This document shows, in pieces, positions 1 to 13,713 of a stretch of 64,000 bases of DNA. The position numbers and the translations under genes were made by a program. The notes under the pieces were generated by a model. It saw only the letters and a list, made by a program, of their open reading frames with translations. It had not been told where the DNA came from and did no database searches. How positions within the stretch are numbered: position 1 is the first letter of the stretch; each line of letters starts with the position of its first letter. This DNA is from Batillaria attramentaria (Eukaryota > Mollusca > Gastropoda > Batillariidae): contig JACVVK020000017.1 in the NCBI GenBank assembly GCA_018292915.2, positions 3,070,001 to 3,134,000 of the forward strand. Reading direction: 5' to 3'.

Positions 1-499
1 TTTTTTTTTTTTTTGGTTGTAGTATTTGAAATGTATAATGTTGTGCTGCAGACTGCCACGTGCTGCGTGGATCAACCAGTTCGTGAAATCGCTGTCCGTC
101 CGTGTCCTCATCTAGGAAGTGTGATAAAGACGGTGGCTGTCGAACCGGCACACGTGACCTTTAAACCTCGAATCCAAAACTCAAGATCAAGTAAGCAACA
201 CAAGTATTGGACAGCCGGAAGTAGGCGAAGCAAGCTAAGAATACAATGACACAATTCAGATCATCGACAGAAAAAAAAAAAAACCCGTGACCCTTATCGG
301 TCTTGAGGGAAAAGTTCATAAGTATGTAGGGCAATCTTGGATTTATCGTTTTGATTTCGGTTTCTTCTAAATAGTTTGATTGTTTGTTTGTTTGTTTGTT
401 TCAGCCTGTCTGCTTCTTGTTGTTGTTGGTGGTGGTGGTAGTGGTGATGTCTTTGTATATTGCTAGACTGTGGTGTAGTGTGTACAAACACATCGGTAT

Positions 500-532
<33 letters not shown>

Positions 533-546
533 GTTGCTGTTAGCGC

Positions 547-1005
547 TTGGTGGACTGTTACCATCAAGACTGGCACTGGAAGATTGTCAATAGTCAGCGA
601 TATGTGAAATATAAAGAATTCAAACAGACTTTGCAGCCAGAGCCGTACTTAAACGAGCTAACTACCAGACATTTCCGCGATGTAGTTGTTAGATTCAGAT
701 TAGGAGTAAATGAACTTATGTCCAATAAACATAGATATGCACAAAATGCTAGTGCAAGATGCTGCCCTTTTTGTCAGGGGAAAGAAGAGGACGAAGTACA
801 CTTTTTGTTCAGTTGCCCTGTGTATGAGCAACTCCGGACGGACAGATTCCCGAATCTATGCATTGACAACCCTACTATGAATGATATATCCGTGCTATTG
901 AGTTTGTCCTTTGTTCGGACACTTGCAAAATTCCTAGTCGAAGCGTTTAAACTTAGAAATTATAAACTTGGTATGACATCTACATCCTTTGTAAGGAATG
1001 ATTGA
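547..1005 (+). pseudogene. Non-LTR retrotransposon ORF2 C-terminal remnant (zinc-binding end)
   Basis: An open stretch of about 150 codons matches the region behind the reverse transcriptase palm in many invertebrate non-LTR retrotransposons. It has a YVKYKEFK...YL...FR..VVRFRLG stretch and then a zinc-knuckle-like CPFC..KEEDEVHFLFSCPVY block (about residues 73-94). The open frame upstream runs into a (TC)n microsatellite, and no palm, endonuclease or first ORF precedes it, so this is a 5'-truncated piece. A short AT-rich stretch follows the stop. The family is recognised from the motif only; the exact clade is not assigned. Confidence 0.7.
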
Positions 1006-1122
1006 TACTCATTTCAGAGAACTATGCCATAATGTACGCGCCACATGCCCCAATGTCACCAGTTGTAACCAGAGGGCTCAGCTGGGGGGGGGGGGGAGTG
1101 TTCCTTTTTGTTCCTTTTGTTC

Positions 1123-1123
<1 letters not shown>

Positions 1124-1202
<79 letters not shown>
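1124..1202. repeat. (TG)n microsatellite after a G run
   Basis: An uninterrupted TG dinucleotide array, preceded by a G run at 1083-1097. Open frames across it are artefacts of the repeat. Confidence 0.97.
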
Positions 1203-1205
<3 letters not shown>

Positions 1206-1640
1206 GTGGGTATAAACTAGGATATATTCTATTGTACGCACAAAGTTGTCTACACGCAAAACAAAATAGTAAAGACATGCATACACATACTAGTAATATA
1301 AACTAAGGAAACGCACAGTTGGCAAGGACTGAGGCCAAAACAATTAAGCACACGACTATTTAAAAAATTCAAACTTGCGGGGTACAAACTAATGATGCAA
1401 ATAAACCATCGTAATCTGTAGTGTATACATGTAACAGCATGTGGCCACGAATGTGGATACCTTATATGGTAATTATCTTATGCTTTTTCTGTGTTTTTGT
1501 TTTTCTGTTTTTGTGTTTTTGTGTTTTTTTCCCCCTTTCTTTAAGGTATCCAGTACCCACACGTGTCTTGCTGTGAAAATGACGACTGATCATGTATTGT
1601 GCATGTATAACTCCCCCTTGTTACGGATCAAGTATCCAAA
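1203..1640. other. Intergenic, nothing recognised
   Basis: AT-rich unique-looking sequence with a T-rich stretch near 1490-1545. No splice-bounded exon, tRNA-like box or inverted repeat was seen. Confidence 0.5.
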
Positions 1641-1644
1641 CAAT

Positions 1645-2637
1645 AAAATGTGTCGAAGTCGAAGTCTCTCTGTTGCTGTTACGTTTTTCGAATCGTACCT
1701 ACGTGATAGAAGATAAAAAGTGCTTCTTAATGGATCATATTTCTTCCAAGGTCTAGTAAAACATGGTGTGCCTCAGGGCTCTGTCCTTGGGCCACTACTG
1801 TTCTGTATATTTATTAATGATTTACATCTCCACTTGAGCGAAGATGTCATATGCGATATGTTTGCCGATGACACAACACTCCACACACCCGACAAAAATA
1901 TCACAGTCATTAGCAAGCGTCTCCAGAAGGGACTGCAAGATGTCTCTGACTGGTGCAACTTAAACGCTATGGTGCTTAACCCAAACAAAACTGAATGTAT
2001 GGTGATAGCTACACGCCAAAAGCATCAACTTGCACCTTTGACTCTCCATTTGTCCCTCAATGACAGCACTATAAAACAGGTCACACAGCACCGACTGCTT
2101 GGTCTTACTATTGACTGCCACCTTCAGTGGGAACCCCACATCAATAATGTTTGTAAAAATGTCTCTCGAAATTTGTACATGCTGTCAAAGTTGCGATTCA
2201 TAACAGATGCTGACACGCGTAAGTTATTCTACAATGCCCATATCAAGTCCCACATAGACTATGTGTCAACAGTGTGGGATGGTTCGAGTGAAGTTCATTT
2301 GAAGAGGCTGCATTCTTTACACAGGAGAGCTGCAAAATTAATATTACCACTACCAACCTTCTCAACAGATCAAAAACTTAAAAGGTTAGAAATTCTTCCC
2401 CTACAGTGCCACTTTCAATTTAACAAAGGAATGTTTATGTACAAACTCCGCAAAAAGTTAGTTCCGGAATATCTTGCATGTACTCTCTCAGAATCCACAT
2501 CCATAGACTCTAGGTTAGGACTAACTTTTAAAATCCCCCGTCCCCGCATTGACATGTATAAAAGTAGTTTCGCATTTTCCGGAATTTCATTGTGGAATTC
2601 GCTTCCTGTCCATATTAGGCACAGTCTAATCGTTTAA
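1645..2637 (+). pseudogene. Non-LTR retrotransposon reverse transcriptase fragment (palm to C-terminus)
   Basis: The reading encodes reverse transcriptase motifs in order: FFESYLRDRR, then HGVPQGSVLGPLLF...FINDL, then the catalytic FADDTT box, then NPNKTECM, RLLGLTID, and a C-terminal SLWNSLPVHIRHS. This order is typical of CR1/Jockey-like LINEs. It is 5'-truncated: no endonuclease domain precedes it. An in-frame TAA at 1714-1716 sits where these enzymes have a glutamine (DRR-stop-KVLLNG), so the original frame is broken; from 1720 to 2637 it is open for 305 codons. The tail abuts a (TG)n tract. It is a dead copy, although long enough to identify the family by alignment. Confidence 0.85.
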
Positions 2638-2742
2638 AAGCAGCCTCTTCAAATATCTATTAGCCAACAAATAACAAATAGTCATAAAAATAGGTACTAC
2701 ACGTTTACATAAATATGGACACACTAGTTCATGCATGTGATA

Positions 2743-2842
<100 letters not shown>

Positions 2843-2989
2843 AAGTTTCTTATTCCAGGTTTAAGTATGTTCGATCATTTGGCTTTTTTTGTTTAGTTGT
2901 TTGTTCTTCAAAACGGCAAGTTTGAAAATTGGTTGCAAGACCAAAACTTCCACCGTTTTCAAATAAAGTTATTTCAATTTCAATTTCAA

Positions 2990-2991
2990 TT

Positions 2992-3070
<79 letters not shown>

Positions 3071-3122
3071 CACGCTCACGCAAGCACGCACGCACGCACG
3101 CACACTCACACACACACACACA
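2990..3122. repeat. (TC)n-(AC)n compound microsatellite
   Basis: A TC tract passes into CA, with a short GCAC-rich interruption near 3063-3103. It is preceded by short ATTTCA repeats (about 2968-2990). Confidence 0.95.
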
Positions 3123-3143
3123 GAGCAGCTGAATCAGGATGAC

Positions 3144-3300
3144 TTACACTGGCCTAGTCAAAAGCCACCCGGAACAGATACGTTTTCAAGTCAGACTTGA
3201 AACGATCTTTGTCCGACAGGTCTCTCAGACCGACATGTAGTGCGTTCCAGAGTGACGGGGGGCAACAAAGCTAAACGCGCCCTCGCATACTGTCTTGAGG
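3144..3300 (-). pseudogene. LINE ORF2 C-terminal remnant
   Basis: Read on the minus strand across frameshifts, this gives NLKTVCEGAFSFVAP and, in another frame, LWNALHVGLRDLSDKDRF followed by KSDLKTYLF. This is the conserved C-terminal signature of CR1-like LINE proteins (LWN.LP..LR...FK..LKT.LF). Short and frameshifted, so it is a decayed fragment. Confidence 0.6.
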
Positions 3301-3825
3301 TTCCGGGGAGGAACTTTCAACAGTTTTTCAGAGGAACAACGAAGAGCACTCATGACCCGTTTATGCAACATAACGTGTCAAAATACAGTCACCCACTGTA
3401 CACTGTACACTTTCGATTTTCCGGAGTCTGATGACGCACGCGGATCGTGACGTAATAAGAAAGCTGACAATGCAACTGGAAAATCCGCAGTCAGATAATT
3501 ATATCCTACTTAGAAAGCCCCTTCCGGTGATTTTTCTTCAGAAACCACCAGTATAATTTCCGCAACGGCCTAGAGATAAATACCGACTAAAACGCGTTGT
3601 GTAATATCACTTGATCCTGTCCGACAATCCACGGTAGGAAATGTACTTTTAATAATTTAGACTCTTTTTTTTCTTTTCATTTTTTTTCCTTTTTGGTGGC
3701 TGCTGTGTTTTGACAGTGGAAGTGGAATGTCATAGTTAGTGTTACAGTAAATTCCTTGAAGGCGTATCTCTGTTTTACAGATTTTCCAACTTTCAAATTT
3801 TGGGTTGCTGGAAAAAGAGTTGTAG
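3301..3825. other. Intergenic, nothing recognised
   Basis: No exon, tRNA-like box or inverted repeat could be supported here. A T-rich stretch lies at 3663-3690. Confidence 0.5.
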
Positions 3826-3837
3826 CATTTGTTAAGT

Positions 3838-4112
3838 AGATGTACATGTAGTAGTAGCAGTAGTAGCAGTAGCAGCAGCAGTAGTAGCGGCAGTAGTAGT
3901 AGCAACAGTAGTAGCAGTAGCTGTAGCAGCAGCAGTAGTAGTAGTAGTAGTAGTAGTAGTAGCTGTTGTATTAGAACATGTTTCCCCAGCAGAATTAGTA
4001 GTATCAGAGCATGCACTACTAGTAGTAGTAATGGTAGTAGTAGTAGTTAGACTTTTGTAAGACTGTGGCTGCTGGGTATGATAATGAGAGTAAAATCGTG
4101 GACTAAAATTGC

Positions 4113-4167
<55 letters not shown>

Positions 4168-4175
4168 ATGATTAT
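3838..4175. repeat. Compound trinucleotide repeats (GTA/GCA, CTG, ATG)
   Basis: Degenerate AGT/AGC triplets run from 3846 to 4048. A near-perfect CTG block (4112-4149) and an ATG block (4149-4171) follow. On the minus strand they read as poly-T/A, poly-Q and poly-H in one 133-codon open frame (3832-4233). No splice signals or homology support coding. Confidence 0.9.
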
Positions 4176-4303
4176 CGTCCAAATCATTTTCATAATCATC
4201 ATCACCATCAGTATCATCAATGGTACTATTCAATGATAATATTTTTTTATTTTGGTCCTTGCATTTCAGACAAGCCAGTCCTCAGACTTGAAGGCGTTCC
4301 AAA

Positions 4304-7554
<3,251 letters not shown>

Positions 7555-8056
7555 CCACCGTACTCGATCTACAGAGCACAGACTTGCCACGAAAAGGATG
7601 CGTGCTTTACTTGCTGCGGTTCTGTGTATATACGAGAGACAACTCTTGCGGATAATAATCTCTTACACAAGCTGAAAATGTGCTGTGCTGCTGAACTGGA
7701 CAGAATTCACCGCTTCTGCACACACTGTGAAATAACACGGTGTCTTTGTTGCTGTGTGAACGCTTGTGAGGCACTTGAACCAGGTACAGCGACGTTTGAC
7801 CTATAGTTTGACTGGTTAAAACGAAAACACTTGCTCTGATCTGCAGAGGTTTAATGTCAGTATCTTTCGCCAGTTGTTTGTTGGATCGGTAAAGCGGTGA
7901 AAAAAAAGTAGAGTATATAATTATAGGAAAAGAATGATTCAAGGTGGATTTATTGAGTCAGCCAAAAACATGAGTTGTGCACAGTTATTGTGATAAGGAC
8001 TGTCAAGTACTTTACTTTAGGTAACTTGTGTAAGTGTGTGTGTGCATGCGTGCGTG
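7555..8056. other. GIMAP-like 1 3' flank
   Basis: Probable 3'UTR and flank. No canonical AATAAA was seen near the stop. A stretch at about 7671-7760 resembles the interior of the inverted-repeat element near 52.45-52.54 kb (shared CACCGCTTCTG and CACACTGTGAAATA), so part of this is repeat-derived. Confidence 0.5.
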
Positions 8057-8060
8057 CCTC

Positions 8061-8062
<2 letters not shown>

Positions 8063-8129
<67 letters not shown>
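8063..8129. repeat. (TG)n microsatellite
   Basis: Pure TG with a short TGCG lead-in. Confidence 0.95.
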
Positions 8130-8131
<2 letters not shown>

Positions 8132-8497
8132 AAGCTACTGTTCATGTTTTTGTTTATTTGTTTGTTTTCAAATTAAGTAAACACATTGTTTCAACGGCCA
8201 TTGCATTAAATGCATTTTCAGGTTTTCTTGCCTGGTAGTTAACCAAGGCTTCTTTAACACATTTCGTGCCACGCACGAGTATCCACCGTTTTGACTCCTT
8301 TTCAGTACTGGTCCTGTAGGACAAAACCAGGCAAGATTTACGGTTGCTTAACGGCTCGAACTGTAAGAAAACACGAGTAAAATCAAAGCCAAAGCCAAAT
8401 TTAAGTCCAGTAATTAATCATGATTTTTTTGTTTTTGTTTGTTTGTTGTGGTTTTTTTTTTTTTTTTTGAGGCCACTGGTGCACAACCCCAGACGTA

Positions 8498-8745
8498 CTT
8501 GGTAAGAATTGAGTTAAGATGGAAAATCACTTACTCGGTAAGAATTGAGTGAAGATGGAAAATCACTTACTCGGTAAGATTTGAGTGAAGATGGAAAATC
8601 ACTTACTCGGTAAGATTTGAGTGAAGATGGAAAATCACTTACTCGGTAAGATTTGAGTGAAGATGGAAAATCACTTACTCGGTAAGATTTGAGTGAAGAT
8701 GGAAAATCACTTACTCGGTAAGATTTGAGTTAAGATGGAAAATCG
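8498..8745. repeat. 36-bp minisatellite, about 7 copies
   Basis: A unit beginning ACTTACTCGGTAAGATTTGA and ending GTGAAGATGGAAAATC repeats head to tail. Only GAATTG/GATTTG and GTGAAG/GTTAAG variants occur between copies, so it is young or homogenised. Confidence 0.95.
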
Positions 8746-9383
8746 TCGTTAAAAAAAACAGGCCTTTGTGCCAGCTGTTCTGCAGTACTGTTTTTGAATT
8801 CACTAAACCACAAGTACGAAAAAGCTCTTGGTGTCACAAATATAAAGTATGTTGTACTGGATATGTAGACAAGCACTGTGCAAGCCACCGAAAGGTTGCT
8901 TTCTCAGAGCCTTGAAAGCCGTTTGTCGTTTTCGTCTGCAGTCTTCAGTCAGCATGTTTCGGCCACAGACAGAGCTAGGTTATCTTCCCGTACTGGCTGT
9001 AAAATACCACTGCAGAGAACTTTTGCGATGAACATTTATGAATTTACTGTTAAAGCTAGGACAATGGCGCCGCAAGAGCTTCAGGGTCATACAGTTGCTC
9101 TAAGTATGTATACAGGCTTTGTGTGTGTTGGCTCCCCACTCTTTATGTCATTATTATTTTCGTAGTATTGAAACTAAACAATGTACTTGTTCGTGGGAAA
9201 ATCAGTCCTCTTGTCTGAGGCAATCACAAAAATGCATTCAGCTGTAAAGGGAAGAAATGTTTCCTCGCTTTTGCTCTGTAGTTATGGGCTGGCGGAGTTT
9301 CGATTATTGCTTACGTTACAGCTGGATAATGCAAATAATGCAATGTCTTGTCTTGTTCTGTATCGCCTCGTGATTTGTATGTG

Positions 9384-9386
<3 letters not shown>
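8746..9386. other. Intergenic, nothing recognised
   Basis: No credible exon. Short open frames here lack splice context or family motifs. Confidence 0.5.
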
Positions 9387-9432
<46 letters not shown>

Positions 9433-9526
9433 AAACGAACGAACGAACGAACGAACGAACTTTATTTTTCAACGGAAAAGATTTAGCCATACAATGGTTA
9501 ATTTTCAATCTGCCGTTGCTACAACC

Positions 9527-9576
<50 letters not shown>

Positions 9577-9877
9577 GAGAGAGAGTTTGGTGCCATGTTG
9601 TTTACTGAATACCGCGAATGTCTTTCCATTATTGTATTTGTGATCTTTACTTTCCATCACATGTACATCAATTTAAGTGAACAATAAAGACTACAAGAGG
9701 AGGCATTAAATTCGTCTTAACCTTGTATTATGTGACCCCCCCCTCCCGCCCCAGGCCTCCACACACACACACACATACGCACACACGCACGCACGCACGC
9801 ACACTGTCATACAGAGAGAGAGAGAGAGACACACACACACACACACACACAGAGATGTGCCTCTTTTTAACTCTAAA

Positions 9878-9926
<49 letters not shown>
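9387..9926. repeat. Cluster of (GA)n, (AACG)n, (CA)n and (GATT)n tracts
   Basis: (GA)n at 9387-9430 and 9533-9585, (GAAC)n at 9434-9460, mixed CA/GCAC/GA at 9760-9850, and (GATT)n at 9880-9926. Unique sequence between them is under 150 bases each; an AATAAA occurs at 9682. Confidence 0.92.
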
Positions 9927-9929
<3 letters not shown>

Positions 9930-10168
9930 CGAACATTGGCCCGATCCTGTGTCCACTCTGTCACGCGTCAAACACGTGCTTTCCCGCTGCCCCACTTGTC
10001 AGGCAACGAGGCGGGGAACACCCAGACGGCAAACCTCGACTTCCGGAAATTGAGTTTCACCATCATCATCATCATTAGGGTGTTGCATGATGCAAACAGA
10101 AAGTTACGTAAGGTAGGCTTATAGTAATGATTGCTCGACACTCATGGTTTGTTGGGTTTTTTGTTTTG

Positions 10169-10171
<3 letters not shown>

Positions 10172-10227
<56 letters not shown>

Positions 10228-10230
10228 TGC

Positions 10231-10262
<32 letters not shown>

Positions 10263-10264
10263 TG
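10172..10264. repeat. (TG)n-(TGCG)n-(TG)n microsatellite
   Basis: A TG array with a GCGT core at 10208-10238. A poly-G run follows at 10302-10313, with CAT and CAG triplets at 10336-10390. Confidence 0.95.
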
Positions 10265-10458
10265 TGTGTGAGTTTTCGTTTTTGTTGTTGTTGATGTTTA
10301 AGGGGGGGGGGGGCATCTTCACGCATGCATACACACATCATCATAGTCGTCGTCATCATCATCCTCATCAGCAGCAGCAGCAGCAGCAGTAACAACATTA
10401 TAGTGTTGTGTGATTCAGGCAGAATGCTGAGTATGGCTGGATTTTACTAACGACAGCT

Positions 10459-10577
10459 CGGAACTCGTGTCCTACTTCTGTTATCCTCACTTATCAGTCT
10501 GACACACAGCCTCGTCACGGGTCGTGTCCTACTTCTGTTGTCCTCACTTATCAGTCTGACACACAGCCTCGTCACGG
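10459..10577. repeat. Two-copy tandem duplication (about 60 bp)
   Basis: The segment CGTGTCCTACTTCTGTT...CAGCCTCGTCACGGG occurs twice in succession with one difference (ATC versus GTC). Confidence 0.85.
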
Positions 10578-10687
10578 GAATGTTGTGTGATCCAGACTAA
10601 GATATGGTTTTACGAATCATTGTTCGCGTCCTTCTGCCATCTTCACGAATGACTCACAACTTGATCATCACGTACAGTCATCATCAT

Positions 10688-10736
10688 CTGGGCGGTCGGT
10701 GGTCTAGTGGTTAAGAGTGGTGGTTCTGACTGTACT
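10688..10736 (+). repeat. tRNA-like SINE head (family S3 fragment)
   Basis: The sequence GGTCGGTGGTCTAGTGGTTAAG carries a box-A-like segment. It matches, in reverse complement, the tRNA-like end of the S3 SINEs near 14.43 and 32.40 kb. Confidence 0.6.
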
Positions 10737-10750
10737 CACTGGCTGTCGAG

Positions 10751-10936
10751 ATTGAGGGTGAGTGGGTGGGTGTTTGGGGGTTTAACGTCCTTTTCCACCA
10801 CATAGGGTGATATCAAAGACGGCCGGGGCAACGATGAAAAAGCCAGCACAAATATTTGGCCCCAGCCGGGATCGAACTCACGACCCGAGCATTATAATTA
10901 CAACGCTCTACCATTCGACCACCCCGGCTCCCCCCG
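10751..10936 (-). repeat. tRNA-derived SINE, family S1, minus copy
   Basis: On the minus strand it starts GGGGAGCC, with a box-A-like TGGTCGAATGGTAGAGCG and a box-B-like region (here degenerate: GAGTTCGATCCC). The S1 body and tail follow (AAATATTTGTGCTGGC, TCTTTGATATCACCC, GTGGAAAAGGACGTTAAAC, then CCCAAACACCCACCCAC). About 180 bp; at least a dozen copies in this window define the family. Confidence 0.85.
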
Positions 10937-11760
10937 TCGAGGCTGAATGAGTGGTTGTGTAACTATAAGTAGATGAACTAACGGCTTCACTCGAAAAACT
11001 TCCCGTTTTCATATCTGATCTGAACTTCAGTCATCAAACCAACACTGACGCGAAACCAAAAACATGTTTTCCATGATCGGTTTCTAAATATCGCCCACAC
11101 CCCATTAACCTTAGTCACTATCTTTCCTGTTTACTGCTTTGATAAGCGAGCAGGGGCCAGTCATAGAAACTGTGAGAACCAGCTTAAAATGGAATTCCCA
11201 GACACATGATCTCCTTACCAGCCGAAGTGAACTTTGCATCCGCACGTGTTCCTGTCAGTCAGGTGTGTATGTTTATCTGGGGTTTGTGGGCGTCAATTTT
11301 CTTGTCCAGAAAACCCATAAATTTTACAAGATGACGATGTGGCGTGCTCCAAAAGAAAAATGACAAAGCGTGCAGTTGGAGTTCCCAGGGATTAGATATG
11401 CCGGCTCTGCTTATACGTAGCCTGAAATCTGGTGTCTAGTAGGAAACTCTGCATGCTACCGGTGTTGGGTTTTTTTTTCTGTTCTTGGTATATATATTGT
11501 ACAGAGACAAAGACATGTATGACATGCATTCCATTATATGCTTGAACATATACGATCTGACACAGCATTTGAGTAGAGTCTTGACACAGTCAGACGGATT
11601 ATGAAAAAGCCGTCAAAGGATCGAGTCTTTAATCCTTCACGCGCATGTGTCGGGTAAGGCCATGTAAGTTGTAAGCTTTCACTGAACTACGCCAAATTAT
11701 GCACCTTTAAAATTTTGCCATGAAGGCAATGAGGAACCAGGCACACAAAACGTTGTTGTT
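10937..11760. other. Intergenic, nothing recognised
   Basis: Unique-looking sequence with no supported exon or repeat. Confidence 0.45.
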
Positions 11761-11869
11761 GTTGTTGTCTTTTGTTTTGTTTAGTTGTTGTGTTTTGTTG
11801 TTGTTTGTTGTTGTTTTTTTTGTGTTTTTTTTTTTTTTTTTTTTTGGGGGGGGGGGGGTACGTTCAAGC

Positions 11870-12432
11870 TCTCGTGGATTCACACAAATCTCATATCATG
11901 ACAGCTGACGTACCCAGCTTCGCCCGGGCTGATGGTGTGATATATGTAGTGAGTGCTTTCTGGTCTCCCTGGTTGGCAAAACGTGGTAGAAAAGGACGTG
12001 AAACTCCGATTCTCCGAGAATTTTTTCCCACTAGGGCTGATGATGTGACCAGTCGTGGATTCACACAAATCTTATATCACAATAACTGATGCACCCTGCT
12101 TCGCCCTGGCTGATATTATCATAATTTATAATCATAATAAGTGTTTTCTAGTCTCCCTGTTTGGCGATACGAGGTGGAAAAGGACGTTAAACTCCGATTT
12201 TCCGAGATTGTTGCCCGCCATAATGCGATTCCCCTGAGTACAGCCACCAATTTTGAATGTGATGTAAGAAGCCTAAATTGTGTTTTCTGGTCTTCCTGTT
12301 TGGCGATACAAGTGGAAACGGACGTTAAACTCCGATTTTCCGATTTTTTTTAATCAGCCAGAATGAGGTCGGGGTTGCCCTGATTACATCCACCAATTTT
12401 GATCGCGATGTGAGAACTCTAAACTAGATTTT
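11870..12432. repeat. Degenerate tandem repeat sharing the S1 SINE tail
   Basis: Three to four diverged units each carry TTTCTGGTCT(C/T)CCTGTTTGGCGATAC and a GTGGAAAAGGACGTTAAACTCCGA block followed by TTTTCCGA. The GGAAAAGGACGTTAAACTCC segment equals the 3' tail of the S1 SINEs, so the array probably derives from a SINE or from its partner LINE tail. A TTG/T/G-rich tract precedes it (11752-11855). Confidence 0.7.
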
Positions 12433-12434
12433 AT

Positions 12435-12436
<2 letters not shown>

Positions 12437-12524
<88 letters not shown>
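12437..12524. repeat. (CA)n microsatellite
   Basis: CGCG lead-in, then about 80 bases of CA. Confidence 0.95.
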
Positions 12525-12526
<2 letters not shown>

Positions 12527-12778
12527 GTTCATATATACATATACAGAAGCAGGCCCACTGTCACTGTGGTGAATCATAGTTTTTCTGACCTTATGACGTT
12601 TAGAAAGAGCGTTCATGTCGCGACCGTCTAAACAAAAGAAGTTAAAATAGGTTGTTTCGATTAGCTGGGTTTTTTTTTTCAGTGGTTTTTCAGTGCGCAA
12701 TAGTCCACAAATAATCAGGAAATGGTGACCACTAGGGTCTAGGAGGAAATGCGGCCACTTGTTAGCCGGTACAACAGG

Positions 12779-12896
<118 letters not shown>

Positions 12897-13084
12897 ATAC
12901 CAGTGTGCTTCGTCAATCACGCGTTTATATTATTAATATCTATTTGCCACTCGAAAATAACAGGAAACGTTTCCGTCTGGCTTTCTTCCCTCATGAAACA
13001 TGAACGAGGGGACATAATTTTAGAAGTTTTCAGAGAGTACAATCGAGTATCTCCCTTTCAGGATAATTACCCTACAGTTTGAAG

Positions 13085-13317
13085 ATGGCAATGTCTTTGG
13101 ATTCGGACCAAGAACTGCGCCTCGTTCTCATCGGGAAGACTGGGAATGGGAAGAGCACTCTGGGAAATATTCTGCTGGGGAGACAACTCTTCCCGACTGG
13201 GCGCAGTATCGCCTCCACCACGTTGAAACTCGTGACAGAGAGCGGCAACGTACAAGGGAAGCGGCTGAAGGCAAGGAAGTGTTTAACACTCTAAACTAAA
13301 GTTAAAAAGAGGCACAT

Positions 13318-13354
<37 letters not shown>

Positions 13355-13550
13355 CCTCCCCGCCCCCCCCCCCACCCCCGTCTCTCTCTCTGGAAAACTC
13401 TTCCCTCAGCCTTAAAAAAAAATCCCTAAAATCAACTGATTTGCTTGCTTCCTTTATGGGCAGTCTCTTCAAGATTATATTTGTTTAAGTATAAGTTGAT
13501 ACTGAGATCTGTTGAAAGTACCTCTCATGTGAGCAGCATAGGCTCAACTA

Positions 13551-13630
<80 letters not shown>

Positions 13631-13655
13631 GCGTTGGTGTGTGTGTGTGCTGGTG

Positions 13656-13713
<58 letters not shown>

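Noticed and set aside
3832..4233. Minus-strand 133-codon frame with poly-His, poly-Gln and Thr/Ala runs
   Set aside because: Produced by adjacent trinucleotide repeats. The short non-repeat parts show no recognisable domain and no splice signals frame it.
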